Source of the DNA: Amycolatopsis cihanbeyliensis
GTDB taxonomy: Bacteria; Actinomycetota; Actinomycetes; Mycobacteriales; Pseudonocardiaceae
Length of the DNA stretch: 64,000 bases
Assembly (NCBI RefSeq): GCF_006715045.1
Contig: NZ_VFML01000001.1
Location: 5,366,001-5,430,000, forward strand
Direction of reading: 5' to 3'
The position numbers and the translations under genes are program-made. Positions 27,193 through 35,730 of this stretch are shown here, one piece after another. The notes beneath the pieces are model-generated. The model ran no database searches. It was not told the origin of the DNA and saw only the letters and a list, made by a program, of their open reading frames with translations. Every line of letters begins with the position of its first letter. The stretch's first letter is position 1.

Positions 27193-27971
27193 TCGGCCCT
27201 GCCGCCGATCCGGCTGGTCAGCTCGGTCGCGGTCGCCCGCACCTCGGCGGCGAGCCCCGGCCAGTCCTGCCCGCAGGGGCCGTCCTCGCAGTGGTGCCGG
27301 AAGGTCACGCTGATCGCGGCCAGCGGCCTGCCGCCGTGGTCGAACACCGGAAACGCCACCGAGGCGAACCCCGCGGTGACCTGGCCGTCCTCCACCGCCC
27401 AGCCACGACGGCGGTGCGTGCTCAGTACCCGCCGCAGCTCGGCCAGCCCGCGCGGTCCGCGTCCGGTGCGGTCCACGAAGGCAGTGGCCGCGGGGAACAG
27501 GGCCCGCACATGGGGTTTGGAAAGGTGCATCAGGATGGCAAGGCCGGAGGCGGTGAGCTGGCCCGGCAGCCGCACCCCGACATCGGTCACCAGCGTCTCC
27601 GGCTGGGCCGGGCGTTCCTTGATCAGGTACAGCGACTCGTTGCCGTGCAGCACCCCGAGGTGGGCGTTGTGGCCGACCCGGTCGACCAGCCTGCGTAGCA
27701 GCGGGGTGGCCGACCGTTCCAGCGGCTCGTGCCGCAGGTACGCCGAACCGAGTTCGAACACCGCGATCCCCAGCCCGTAGCGCCGCTCCGCCGGCAGGTG
27801 CGCGACGAACCCGGCCGCCTCCAGCTCGCTGAGCAGGTGATACGTGGTCGAGCGGGGCAGGTCCAGCTCCCTGGCCACGGTCGCGGCGGACACCGGCCCG
27901 GCATGTGCCCCGAGCACACGCAGCACCGCGAGCCCGCGGCGCAACGCCGGAACGTCACTGCTCGATCCCAT
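27180..27971 (-). CDS. IclR-family regulator, probable hut repressor
   Basis: This 263-aa IclR protein has an N-terminal winged helix (PALRRGLAVLRVLGAHAG...STTYHLLSELEAAGFV) and a C-terminal effector domain (GHNAHLGVLHGNESLYL, PLAAISVTF). ATG 27971 is preceded by AGGAGGG at ideal spacing; upstream in-frame starts lack support. The palindrome GTCTGGTACCCCAGAC lies 13 bases before the start and a near-identical one precedes hutH. An IclR-type HutR is known to control hut genes in Corynebacterium and binds a TCTG...CAGA palindrome, so I assign the same role. It sits 2 kb from hutH, with a foreign-looking island between. Confidence 0.85.
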   Translation of the reverse strand: MGSSSDVPALRRGLAVLRVLGAHAGPVSAATVARELDLPRSTTYHLLSELEAAGFVAHLPAERRYGLGIAVFELGSAYLRHEPLERSATPLLRRLVDRVGHNAHLGVLHGNESLYLIKERPAQPETLVTDVGVRLPGQLTASGLAILMHLSKPHVRALFPAATAFVDRTGRGPRGLAELRRVLSTHRRRGWAVEDGQVTAGFASVAFPVFDHGGRPLAAISVTFRHHCEDGPCGQDWPGLAAEVRATATELTSRIGGRADQPD

Positions 27972-27983
27972 CCGTGCCCTCCT

Positions 27984-27999
27984 GTCTGGTACCCCAGAC
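27984..27999. promoter_or_regulatory. HutR-type operator GTCTGGTACCCCAGAC
   Basis: This palindromic site lies directly before the IclR gene and shares GTCTGGTA...CAGAC with the site upstream of hutH. It would mediate autoregulation. Confidence 0.7.
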
Positions 28000-28127
28000 G
28001 TGAGGGTAGGACATGTATCTTGATAGCGACCCGCTTCGGCGCCCACACTCTCGGATACGAGTCGTCCAGTCGAACTCGAAGAGTTCGCCACCCTGCTCGA
28101 CCAATATGGTCGGCGGCGATGGGCCTG

Positions 28128-28173
28128 AACGTGTCTGGCCAGGCTCGTCGTTGCGTACCTGGCCAGACACGTT
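28128..28173 (-). terminator. Terminator of the cysteine-rich protein gene
   Basis: Perfect 16-bp arms (AACGTGTCTGGCCAGG and complement) enclose a 14-base loop 50 bases beyond the stop of the leftward gene. The arms also contain TCTGGCCAG. Confidence 0.75.
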
Positions 28174-28222
28174 CCCTAATCCCTAGGGTGATGCAGCATA
28201 GAATTTCCTCAGAAAGGTCGTG

Positions 28223-29170
28223 TCAGCAGACTCGGGAGCAAGGGCGGCAATTCGGATTGTTACCGGGGCAGCACGAGACGATCGCGCCCCCGCATGAAGT
28301 CACCGCACAAAATATGCACGCGCCCGTGCCTGAGCATCCGAGACAGCCCACGCAGCCAGCGGCACTCAAGATGCAGCCGAGGTTGGCGTCGAAGTTGCAG
28401 TCGCTGCGTAGTTCGTACTCGCCAACTTGACAGATGCTATTACAGCCGCCGCATGGGTCTGCCTGTGCGGTGAGGTCCGCGCCTTCTGGTATTGGAATTG
28501 GAGGTGCGCCGTTGTAGCTGCGCGCCTCAGGACGAAGAATTGTATCGTTATTCCCACTATCGGTGGTGGTCGAGTGGAGGCTGAATACCTGTGCGACACT
28601 CCCCGTACCGTCAACCGGTGTGGAGAACTCTTGCGAGATCAATAGGCGGTTCTGAGAATGTATGTGAACCATCACGGCAGACTGTTCGATGCCGTTATCG
28701 TGAGTCAGTACAGTTGCCAGCACATCAATGTCTTCATCGCCGTCTGTCGTAGCTGTGCGTTGAAGGGTGGTTCGGCTCGCCTTGTCAAGGCCACACGCAT
28801 CGAGCACGTTGCGGGAGTCGGCGCCGTCAAGATGACGTTGCACTTCTTGTGCAAGGGCGCGGCCACTCAATTCGCGCTTCGTCGTCACGCTTGCCACGGT
28901 TGTCCTTGGTGAGGCAAAAGCCGCCCTGCTCGTACCTAGCAGGATACCTGCTCCTGCCACGACGCCTGCGCCAACCCGAAGGAAAGATCGACGGGATTGT
29001 CCAGATGGCACGGGAGAGCGGTGGCGCCGCTGGTCAAGCCGTGCAGCTCCGAGTGTGCCGAGTACAGACCACGTGCGTGAAGCACCTAGCGTGCGGCCCA
29101 GCACGGGGCCAATCTTCCACCCCACCCAACCTTCAACCTGCTCGCCTCGAAGTCTGATGAGTGTTGGCAT
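28223..29170 (-). CDS. Tat-exported precursor with cysteine-rich C-terminus (halocin C8-like architecture)
   Basis: The product has an internal twin-arginine signal (SRRSFLRVGAGVVAGAG... ending TSRAAFAS, about residues 58-87), a middle region of about 150 residues with alternating strands, and a final segment of about 78 residues with 16 cysteines arranged as CGGC, CVGCLGC, CIFC, SCC and CRPC. This precursor layout is that of halocin C8: Tat leader, propeptide or immunity part, Cys-rich core. The preceding in-frame sequence encodes half of a thioredoxin-like domain cut by a TGA, so the first 57 residues here may be its C-terminal half. Start choice is uncertain. The DNA is less GC-rich than its neighbours, suggesting transfer. 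Confidence 0.6.
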   Translation of the reverse strand: MPTLIRLRGEQVEGWVGWKIGPVLGRTLGASRTWSVLGTLGAARLDQRRHRSPVPSGQSRRSFLRVGAGVVAGAGILLGTSRAAFASPRTTVASVTTKRELSGRALAQEVQRHLDGADSRNVLDACGLDKASRTTLQRTATTDGDEDIDVLATVLTHDNGIEQSAVMVHIHSQNRLLISQEFSTPVDGTGSVAQVFSLHSTTTDSGNNDTILRPEARSYNGAPPIPIPEGADLTAQADPCGGCNSICQVGEYELRSDCNFDANLGCILSAAGCVGCLGCSGTGACIFCAVTSCGGAIVSCCPGNNPNCRPCSRVC

Positions 29171-29203
29171 CCAGGGAGGTGACTTCCCGAAAACCTCTTC
29201 CCG

Positions 29204-29353
29204 TCACCGCGCCATGTCTGGGTTTGTGAGTGGCAAAACAGAGACCTTGTTGCCGAAGTCAGTCTGCAATTGCTTCGCCATAGCGCTACAGGTTGAGCAT
29301 CCCGCGTCGAACCCCAAGAACAGGCGCTCGTCGCGGTCGACAGATCTTGACAT
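29204..29353 (-). pseudogene. Interrupted thioredoxin-like (DCC-type) N-terminal domain
   Basis: The 49-codon frame reads RLFLGFDAGCSTCSAMAKQL, a thioredoxin-like strand followed by a CxxC redox motif, then VSVLPLTNPDMAR and a TGA stop (29204-29206). Reading on in the same frame gives REEVFGKSPPWMPTLIRL and joins the downstream Tat protein without a shift. One base change (CGA to TGA) would explain the stop. The intact ancestor was probably one protein: redox domain, Tat signal, cysteine-rich tail. Confidence 0.55.
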
Positions 29354-29384
29354 TTCACATCCGATCAGCTGAATTAGATTCCAT

Positions 29385-29593
29385 CTAATCGGCTCTAGAC
29401 CGTCTCGCCTTTCTCCATGAGTTTATCACTGAGAGGATGACGAACAGGGCAGCCACTACCTGTAGAAGTGATAGCCAAATAGGGTTATCACTTCGAGTGG
29501 CCAAATATGCCCTGGTAAGAGCCACGCCGATTCCCAAGAGGAGACCCAGTAGGCGTGTTATGGGAGACTTCCACGGGTCTTTTTCCGCTGCAT
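29385..29593 (-). pseudogene. Small two-helix membrane protein, frameshifted start
   Basis: A leftward frame encodes two hydrophobic stretches (TRLLGLLLGIGVALTRAYL and WLSLLQVVAALFVILSVI) with a basic end, but contains no ATG, GTG or TTG near its beginning. An ATG at 29593 with AGGA in front lies in the neighbouring frame and would join it if the run of five A residues (29580-29584) had six. It ends 31 bases before the redox-domain frame, so both likely formed one operon. A small membrane protein in this position could be an immunity factor; this is a guess. Confidence 0.4.
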
Positions 29594-29900
29594 TCGTCCT
29601 AATTCGTTTTGCTCTTTAAATCCTAGATTGTTCGACAGGGAAAACTAACACGTTAGAGGATATCATGCAAGCCAGGAGTGTCTGGCAGCGTAATAGGCGA
29701 TCGTTGTGTCTCCGCGCAACGACGTTGCCCTCTTGGATCAATTGGCGCACCTCGTACGTATCTGACGAGGCCTCCTTAAAGAACCATAGTGCACGATCGG
29801 GTGAAACCTCCGAATGGGCATGACTCGTGTCACGCTTAATCGCTGAATTGTGAATTAACAGCGACCTGGGGTGTGCTCGAGGGTCTCGTGCGCGTGGCGG

Positions 29901-29930
29901 GCAAACACGGGTACGTGGGGAGCAAACACG
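29901..29930 (+). promoter_or_regulatory. Direct repeat of GCAAACACG upstream of hutH
   Basis: GCAAACACG occurs at 29901-29909 and 29922-29930, 21 bp apart, that is two helical turns. It is a candidate activator or repressor site of the hut promoter. Confidence 0.4.
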
Positions 29931-29947
29931 CCGGGCGGCTGGTGGGT

Positions 29948-29963
29948 GTCTGGTATGTCAGAC
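29948..29963. promoter_or_regulatory. HutR-type operator GTCTGGTATGTCAGAC
   Basis: This palindrome lies 54 bases before hutH and matches the one in front of the IclR gene. It is the expected binding site for that regulator. Confidence 0.7.
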
Positions 29964-30017
29964 GGGAGACGGCGCGCCGGGGCTGCTCAACGGGCGCGGG
30001 CGGGGTGAAATGGGGGC

Positions 30018-31574
30018 ATGCCAGAAGCAGTGGAACTGGGCGAGCAACCGCTGCGCCCGGACCAGACGGTGGCCGTCGCCTGCGGGCGGGCCGCCGTCCG
30101 GTTCAGCGAGTTCGCCGAGCGGAAGATGGCCGAGTCCCGGCGCCATGTGGAGACCCTCGCCGGTGCCGAGCGGCCGACCTACGGGGTGTCCACCGGGTTC
30201 GGGGCGCTGGCCGTGCGGCACATCCCACCGGAGAGCCGTACCCAGCTACAACGCTCGTTCGTCCGCTCGCACGCGGCCGGGGCGGGCGACGCGGTCGAAC
30301 CGGAGGTGGTGCGCGCGCTGATGGTGCTGCGGCTGCGCACCCTGGCCACCGGGCACACCGGCGTCCAGCCCGCGACCGCGCACGCGCTGGCCGACCTGCT
30401 CAACGCGGGCATCACCCCGGTGGTGCACGAGTACGGCTCGCTGGGCTGCTCGGGCGACCTCGCGCCGCTGGCGGCGGTGGCGCTCGCGCTGACCGGGGAG
30501 GGCGAGGTGTTCGACGCCACCGGTACCCGGATGCCCGCGGTCGAGGCGCTGCGAGTGGCGGGACTCGAACCCGTCACGCTCGCCGAGAAGGAAGGGCTCG
30601 CGCTCACCAACGGCACCGACGGCATGCTCGGCATGCTCCTGCTCGCCGCCGCCGACCTGCACCGGTTGCTGGACATCGCCGACCTCACCGCGGCGATGAG
30701 CGTGGAGGCACTGCTCGGCACCGACCGCGCCTTCGCCGAGGACCTGCAGGCCCTGCGCCCGCATCCGGGCCAGGCGGTCTCGGCGGCCCGGATGCGTACC
30801 GCGCTGGCCGAGTCGCCGATCGTGGCCAGCCACCGCGGCCCGGACTGCACCCGGGTGCAGGACGCCTACTCGCTGCGTTGCGCGCCCCAGGTACACGGCG
30901 CCGCGCGGGACACCCTGGACCACGTCGAGCTGGTCGCCGAACGCGAACTCGCCGCCGCCATCGACAACCCGGTGGTACTCGCCGACGGGCGGGTCGAGTC
31001 CAACGGCAACTTCCACGGCGCCCCGGTGGCCTACGCGCTGGACTTCCTCGCCATCCCGGTCGCCGACGTCGCCAGCATCGCCGAGCGGCGCACCGACCGG
31101 ATGCTCGACGTGGCCCGCTCGCACGGCCTGCCTGCCTTCCTCGCCGCGGACCCCGGGGTCGACTCCGGGCACATGATCGCCCAGTACACCCAGGCCGCGG
31201 TGGTCAGCGAGCTGAAGCGGCTGGCGGCCCCGGCCTCGGTGGACTCCATCCCGAGCAGTGCCATGCAGGAGGACCACGTGTCCATGGGCTGGTCGGCCGC
31301 CCGCAAGCTGCGCCGCGGCGTCGAGGGGCTGACCACGGTGCTCGCGGTCGAGCTGCTCACCGCGGCCCGCGCGCTGGACCTGCGCGCCCCGCTGCTCCCC
31401 GCGCCGGTCACCGGGGCCGTACGCGACCTGCTGCGCACCCGGGTCGAGGGCCCCGGCCCGGACCGCCACCTCGCGCCGGAGATCGCCGCGGCCGAGGACC
31501 TGATCCGCACCGGCGCCGTACTCGACGCCGCCGCGGCCGTGACCGAGCATTCGCCGAACGGAGGTACCCGATGA
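30018..31574 (+). CDS. hutH: Histidine ammonia-lyase
   Basis: HutH removes ammonia from histidine to give urocanate, the first step of histidine breakdown. The 518-aa protein has the family signature [11 protein letters not shown], the cofactor segment [13 protein letters not shown] at residues 144-146, and [13 protein letters not shown] near the C-terminus. The MIO electrophile would form from Cys-Ser-Gly instead of the usual Ala-Ser-Gly, a variant I associate with actinobacterial HutH. GGGGG precedes the ATG. It starts a five-gene operon with 4-bp overlaps (ATGA into hutU), under the palindrome at 29948. Confidence 0.96.
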   Translation: MPEAVELGEQPLRPDQTVAVACGRAAVRFSEFAERKMAESRRHVETLAGAERPTYGVSTGFGALAVRHIPPESRTQLQRSFVRSHAAGAGDAVEPEVVRALMVLRLRTLATGHTGVQPATAHALADLLNAGITPVVHEYGSLGCSGDLAPLAAVALALTGEGEVFDATGTRMPAVEALRVAGLEPVTLAEKEGLALTNGTDGMLGMLLLAAADLHRLLDIADLTAAMSVEALLGTDRAFAEDLQALRPHPGQAVSAARMRTALAESPIVASHRGPDCTRVQDAYSLRCAPQVHGAARDTLDHVELVAERELAAAIDNPVVLADGRVESNGNFHGAPVAYALDFLAIPVADVASIAERRTDRMLDVARSHGLPAFLAADPGVDSGHMIAQYTQAAVVSELKRLAAPASVDSIPSSAMQEDHVSMGWSAARKLRRGVEGLTTVLAVELLTAARALDLRAPLLPAPVTGAVRDLLRTRVEGPGPDRHLAPEIAAAEDLIRTGAVLDAAAAVTEHSPNGGTR

Positions 31575-33223
31575 GCAGAACGGTCCGGGCGGCCCGCGGG
31601 GGCACGCCGACCGCGCGCAACTGGCAGTCCGAGGCGGCCCTGCGCATGCTGCACAACAACCTGGACCCCGAGGTCGCCGAGCGGCCGGAGGACCTGGTGG
31701 TCTACGGCGGCACCGGCAAGGCCGCGCGGGACTGGGCCAGCTTCGACGCGATCACCCGCTGCCTGACCACGCTGGCCGAGGACGAGACCCTGCTGGTGCA
31801 GTCCGGCAAGCCGGTCGGCGTGCTGCGCACCCACGAGTGGGCGCCGCGGGTGCTGATCGCCAACTCCAACCTGGTCGGCGACTGGGCCACCTGGCCCGAG
31901 TTCCGCCGCCTGGACGCGCTCGGGCTGACCATGTACGGGCAGATGACCGCGGGATCCTGGATCTACATCGGAACACAGGGCATCCTGCAGGGCACCTACG
32001 AGACCTTCGCGGCGGTCGCCGAGAAACGTTTCGGCGGCAGCCTGGCCGGCACGCTCACCGTGACCGCGGGACTCGGTGGCATGGGCGGGGCGCAACCGCT
32101 CGCGGTCACCATGAACGGCGGCGCCGCGCTGGTGATCGAATGCGACCCGCACCGCGCGCGGCGCAGGCTGGAGACCCGCTATCTCGACGAACTGGCGTCC
32201 GATGTGGACGACGCCGTGCGCAGGGTGGGCGCGGCGCGGAAGGAACGCAGGGCGCTGTCGGTCGGGGTGATCGGCAACGCCGCCGAGGTGCTGCCCGAGT
32301 TGCTGCGCCGCGGGGTCGAGGTGGACATCGTCACCGACCAGACCTCGGCGCACGACCCGCTGGCCTACCTGCCGAAGGGCGTGGAGGTCGAGGACTGGGC
32401 CGACTACGCGGCGAAGAAGCCGGACGAGTTCACCGACCGGGCACGGGACTCGATGGCCGAGCACGTAGATGCCATGCTCGGTTTCCTGGACGCGGGCGCG
32501 GAGGTCTTCGACTACGGCAACTCGCTGCGCGGGGAGGCCAGGCTCGGCGGCTGCGAGCGGGCCTTCGACTTCCCCGGGTTCGTGCCCGCCTATATCCGCC
32601 CGCTGTTCTGCGAGGGCAAGGGCCCGTTCCGGTGGGCGGCACTCTCCGGCGACCCGGCCGATATCGCGGCCACGGATCGGGCGATCCTGGACCTCTTCCC
32701 GGAGAACGAGTCGTTGGCCCGCTGGATCAGGCTGGCCGGGGAGCGGGTCGCCTACCAGGGTCTGCCCGCGCGGATCTGCTGGCTGGGCTACGGCGAGCGG
32801 CATCGTGCCGGCCTGCGGTTCAACGAGATGGTGGCCAGCGGTGAGCTGAGCGCCCCGGTGGCCATCGGGCGGGACCATCTCGATGCCGGTAGTGTCGCCT
32901 CGCCCTACCGGGAGACCGAGGGCATGGCCGACGGCTCGGACGCGATCGCCGACTGGCCGTTGCTGAACGCGCTGGTGAATACGGCATCCGGGGCCAGTTG
33001 GGTGTCCATCCATCACGGGGGTGGTGTGGGTATGGGACGCTCGATCCACGCCGGGCAGGTGTGCGTGGCCGACGGCACCGCGCTGGCCGGGCAGAAGATC
33101 GAGCGGGTGCTGACCAACGACCCGGGCATGGGCGTGCTCCGGCACGTCGACGCGGGCTACGAGCGGGCGGCCGAGGTCGCCGCCGAGCGTGGTGTCCGGG
33201 TTCCGATCATGGAGGCGGAGTGA
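31571..33223 (+). CDS. hutU: Urocanate hydratase
   Basis: HutU converts urocanate to imidazolonepropionate using tightly bound NAD as an electrophile. The 550-aa chain contains [19 protein letters not shown], the NAD-binding region with [15 protein letters not shown], and the catalytic-loop region [17 protein letters not shown]-terminal [17 protein letters not shown] is also diagnostic. Length is normal. Its ATG overlaps the hutH stop and its stop overlaps the next GTG, so it is translated in a coupled series. Confidence 0.96.
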   Translation: MSRTVRAARGGTPTARNWQSEAALRMLHNNLDPEVAERPEDLVVYGGTGKAARDWASFDAITRCLTTLAEDETLLVQSGKPVGVLRTHEWAPRVLIANSNLVGDWATWPEFRRLDALGLTMYGQMTAGSWIYIGTQGILQGTYETFAAVAEKRFGGSLAGTLTVTAGLGGMGGAQPLAVTMNGGAALVIECDPHRARRRLETRYLDELASDVDDAVRRVGAARKERRALSVGVIGNAAEVLPELLRRGVEVDIVTDQTSAHDPLAYLPKGVEVEDWADYAAKKPDEFTDRARDSMAEHVDAMLGFLDAGAEVFDYGNSLRGEARLGGCERAFDFPGFVPAYIRPLFCEGKGPFRWAALSGDPADIAATDRAILDLFPENESLARWIRLAGERVAYQGLPARICWLGYGERHRAGLRFNEMVASGELSAPVAIGRDHLDAGSVASPYRETEGMADGSDAIADWPLLNALVNTASGASWVSIHHGGGVGMGRSIHAGQVCVADGTALAGQKIERVLTNDPGMGVLRHVDAGYERAAEVAAERGVRVPIMEAE

Positions 33224-34419
33224 GCACGCAGGGGTTGCTGGACCAGATCGCCGATGTCGGCAGGGATCGGCGCCGCGGCGGCTACTCGCGGCACGCCTTC
33301 GACCCGGCCGAGCGGGAGCTGCGCACCTGGTTCACCGAGCAGGCGAGCCGGCGCGGGCTGGATGTGGAGACCGATCGCAACGGCAACCTCTGGGCGTGGT
33401 GGGGAAACCCCGGCCCGGACGCGCTGGTCACCGGAAGCCACCTCGACTCGGTCCCCGGCGGCGGTGCCTTCGACGGGCCGCTCGGCGTGGTCAGCGCGTT
33501 CACCGCGGTGGACGCGCTGCGGGAGCGGGGACGGCCGCCGCGGGCGCCGTTCGCGGTGGTCGCCTTCGCCGAGGAGGAGGGCGGCCGGTTCGGTGTGCCC
33601 TGCCTGGGATCGCGCCTGCTCACCGGCGCGATCGGCGCTGATGCCGCCCGGGCGCTCACCGACCCGAACGGGGTCACCCTCGCGGAGGCCGCGGCCGGCG
33701 CCGGGCTCGACCCGGAGCGGCTCGGCCCGGACCCGGACCGCCTCGCCGGCATCGGACGGTTCGTGGAGCTGCACGTCGAGCAGGGCAAGGGGCTCGGCTA
33801 CGAGAACCGCCCGCTCGCGATCGGCACCGACATCAGCGCGCACGGCCGGTGGCGCTTCACCTTCACCGGGCAGGGTGACCATGCCGGGACCACCTTGCTG
33901 ATGCACCGCAAGGACCCCATGCTGCCGGCGGCGGCGACGATCGGCGCTACCAGGATCGCCGCGATGGACGCCTCCCACGGGCGGGCCACCGTGGGCAGGC
34001 TGGTGCCGAACCCCGGCGGCACCAACGTGATAGCGTCCACTGTGGACTTGTGGCTGGACGCGCGGGCCGAGGACGAGTACTGCACGAGGGCGATGGTCGA
34101 GGAGATCACCGAGGCCGCGCGATCCGCGGCCGAGCAGGAGGGCTGCACCGTCCAGGTCACCGAGGAGTCCTACTCCGACACCGTGTACTTCGATCGGGAG
34201 CTGCGCCACGAGTTCGGCCGGGTGCTGGGCAAGGTGCCCGCCATCCCCACCGGCGCCGGGCACGACGCCGGCATCCTCGCCGCGCACGTGCCCACCGGCA
34301 TGCTCTTCGTGCGCAACCCGACCGGGATCAGTCACGCGCCCGAGGAGTTCGCCGAACCCGAGGACGTGGAACAGGGCGCTGCGGCCCTGGCCGATGTGCT
34401 GGAGCATCTGGGCTCATGA
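33220..34419 (+). CDS. M20-family amidohydrolase (allantoate amidohydrolase-like), likely N-formylglutamate deformylase role
   Basis: This metal-dependent hydrolase (399 aa) is of the M20/allantoate-carbamoylase type: [19 protein letters not shown] supplies the first metal ligands, [17 protein letters not shown] the bridging glutamate, then FVELHVEQG and a C-terminal GAGHDAG. In this operon HutF yields N-formylglutamate, yet no HutG-type deformylase gene is present, so this enzyme is placed to remove the formyl group. That role is inference from position; the homology alone says N-carbamoyl or allantoate hydrolysis. It overlaps hutU and hutF by 4 bp on each side. Confidence 0.82.
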   Translation: MSTQGLLDQIADVGRDRRRGGYSRHAFDPAERELRTWFTEQASRRGLDVETDRNGNLWAWWGNPGPDALVTGSHLDSVPGGGAFDGPLGVVSAFTAVDALRERGRPPRAPFAVVAFAEEEGGRFGVPCLGSRLLTGAIGADAARALTDPNGVTLAEAAAGAGLDPERLGPDPDRLAGIGRFVELHVEQGKGLGYENRPLAIGTDISAHGRWRFTFTGQGDHAGTTLLMHRKDPMLPAAATIGATRIAAMDASHGRATVGRLVPNPGGTNVIASTVDLWLDARAEDEYCTRAMVEEITEAARSAAEQEGCTVQVTEESYSDTVYFDRELRHEFGRVLGKVPAIPTGAGHDAGILAAHVPTGMLFVRNPTGISHAPEEFAEPEDVEQGAAALADVLEHLGS

Positions 34420-35717
34420 GTATGTACTGGTGCGAGTACGCGTGGCTGCCGGACGGCGTGGCCGAGGGGGTGCGGATCGAGGTCGTCGGGGACCGGATCG
34501 CCTCGGTGGAACGGGATCTGCCCAGGGCGGGAACCATCCTGAACGGCCTGACCTTCCCCGGCTTCGCCAATACGCACTCGCACGCGTTCCACCGCGCGCT
34601 GCGCGGTCGGACGCACCACGAGCGCGGCACCTTCTGGAGCTGGCGCGAGCGGATGTACGAGCTGGCCGAGCGCCTCGACCCCGACTCCTACTACCGGCTG
34701 GCCCGCGCGGTGTACGCGGAAATGGTGCTGGCCGGCTACACCAGCGTCGGGGAGTTCCACTACCTGCACCACGCCCCCGGCGGCGCAGGCTACGACGAGC
34801 CGAACGTGATGGGCCAGGCACTGGCCGCCGCGGCCACCGACGCGGGCATCCGGTTGACCCTGCTGGACACCTGCTACCTGACCGGCGGGTTCGGCCAGCC
34901 GCTCAGCAGGCACCAGTCCCGGTTCGGCGACGCGGACGCCGCCGCCTGGGCCGAGCGGGCCCGCGCCTTCACCCCCGCCGGGGAGCAGGTCCGGCTCGGC
35001 GCCGCGGTGCACTCGGTGCGCGCCGTGCCCGCCGAGCAACTGCCCACGGTGGTCGAGGCCACCGGGGGGCTGCCCCTGCACGTCCACCTCTCCGAGCAGC
35101 GCGGGGAGAACGTCGACTGCCTCGCCCAGCACGGCCGGACCCCGACCACCCTGCTTTCCGAGTGCGGGGTACTCGGGCCGCATACGGTCGCCGTGCACGC
35201 CACTCACCTGACCAGCACCGATATCGGCGCGCTGAGCCGCACCGGCACCAAGGTCTGTTTCTGCCCCACCACCGAGCGCGACCTCGGCGACGGGATCGGC
35301 CCGGCGCGGGCGTTGCTGGACGCCGGGGTGGGGCTGTGCCTCGGCAGCGACAGCCACGCGGTCGTGGACGCCTTCGAGGAGACCAGGGCGCTGGAGCTGA
35401 ACGAGCGGCTGGCCGGCGAGGAACGCGGCCGGATCGAGGTCGGCGAGCTGATGGCGGCGGGGACCCGCCACGACGCGATCGGCTGGTCCGAGGTCGGTGA
35501 GCTGGCCCCCGGCGCGGGCGCGGATCTGGTCACCGTGGATCTCGACTCGGTGCGTACCGCGGGCACCGAACCGGGCGGGGCGCTGTACGCGGCCTCGGCG
35601 GCCGACGTGCGCGAGGTGATGGTCGCCGGCCGGTGGGTCGTGCAGGACCGGGGGCACCGGCTGCTCCCGCACCCGGCGGCGGCGCTGGCAAGGGAGATCG
35701 GGCAGTTGTGGGAATGA
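34416..35717 (+). CDS. hutF: Formimidoylglutamate deiminase
   Basis: HutF hydrolyses N-formimidoyl-L-glutamate to N-formylglutamate and ammonia, the Pseudomonas- and Streptomyces-type branch. The 433-aa amidohydrolase has the metal motif NTHSHAFHRALRG at the N-terminus, HVHLSEQRGENVDC for the third ligand, AVHATHLT, and the late aspartate in GSDSHAVVDAFEETRALEL. Its ATG overlaps the upstream stop. hutI follows after 13 bases. All catalytic ligands seem intact. Confidence 0.94.
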   Translation: MSMYWCEYAWLPDGVAEGVRIEVVGDRIASVERDLPRAGTILNGLTFPGFANTHSHAFHRALRGRTHHERGTFWSWRERMYELAERLDPDSYYRLARAVYAEMVLAGYTSVGEFHYLHHAPGGAGYDEPNVMGQALAAAATDAGIRLTLLDTCYLTGGFGQPLSRHQSRFGDADAAAWAERARAFTPAGEQVRLGAAVHSVRAVPAEQLPTVVEATGGLPLHVHLSEQRGENVDCLAQHGRTPTTLLSECGVLGPHTVAVHATHLTSTDIGALSRTGTKVCFCPTTERDLGDGIGPARALLDAGVGLCLGSDSHAVVDAFEETRALELNERLAGEERGRIEVGELMAAGTRHDAIGWSEVGELAPGAGADLVTVDLDSVRTAGTEPGGALYAASAADVREVMVAGRWVVQDRGHRLLPHPAAALAREIGQLWE

Positions 35718-35730
35718 CCGGGATGACACC

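Larger units (their letters stand above)
29594..30017. other. Low-GC intergenic stretch upstream of hutH
   Basis: The first part (to about 29870) is visibly poorer in GC than the surrounding DNA and holds no gene I can support. A leftward frame without a start codon (29616 to about 29880) reads like protein and may be a remnant. The last 130 bases are GC-rich again and contain a repeated GCAAACACG motif and the hut operator. Confidence 0.5.

Noticed and set aside
29204..29206. TGA as a selenocysteine codon
   Set aside because: The TGA is far from the CxxC redox site, no SECIS-like hairpin is evident, and one base change from an arginine codon explains it more simply.
29437..29619. A 60-codon rightward frame in the low-GC spacer
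   Set aside because: The opposite strand encodes two membrane helices in a better frame; the rightward frame has no ribosome site or recognisable features.
29873..33223. A 1116-codon frame running into hutU from upstream
   Set aside because: Only the part from ATG 31571 is HutU; the upstream part is hutH in a wrong frame.
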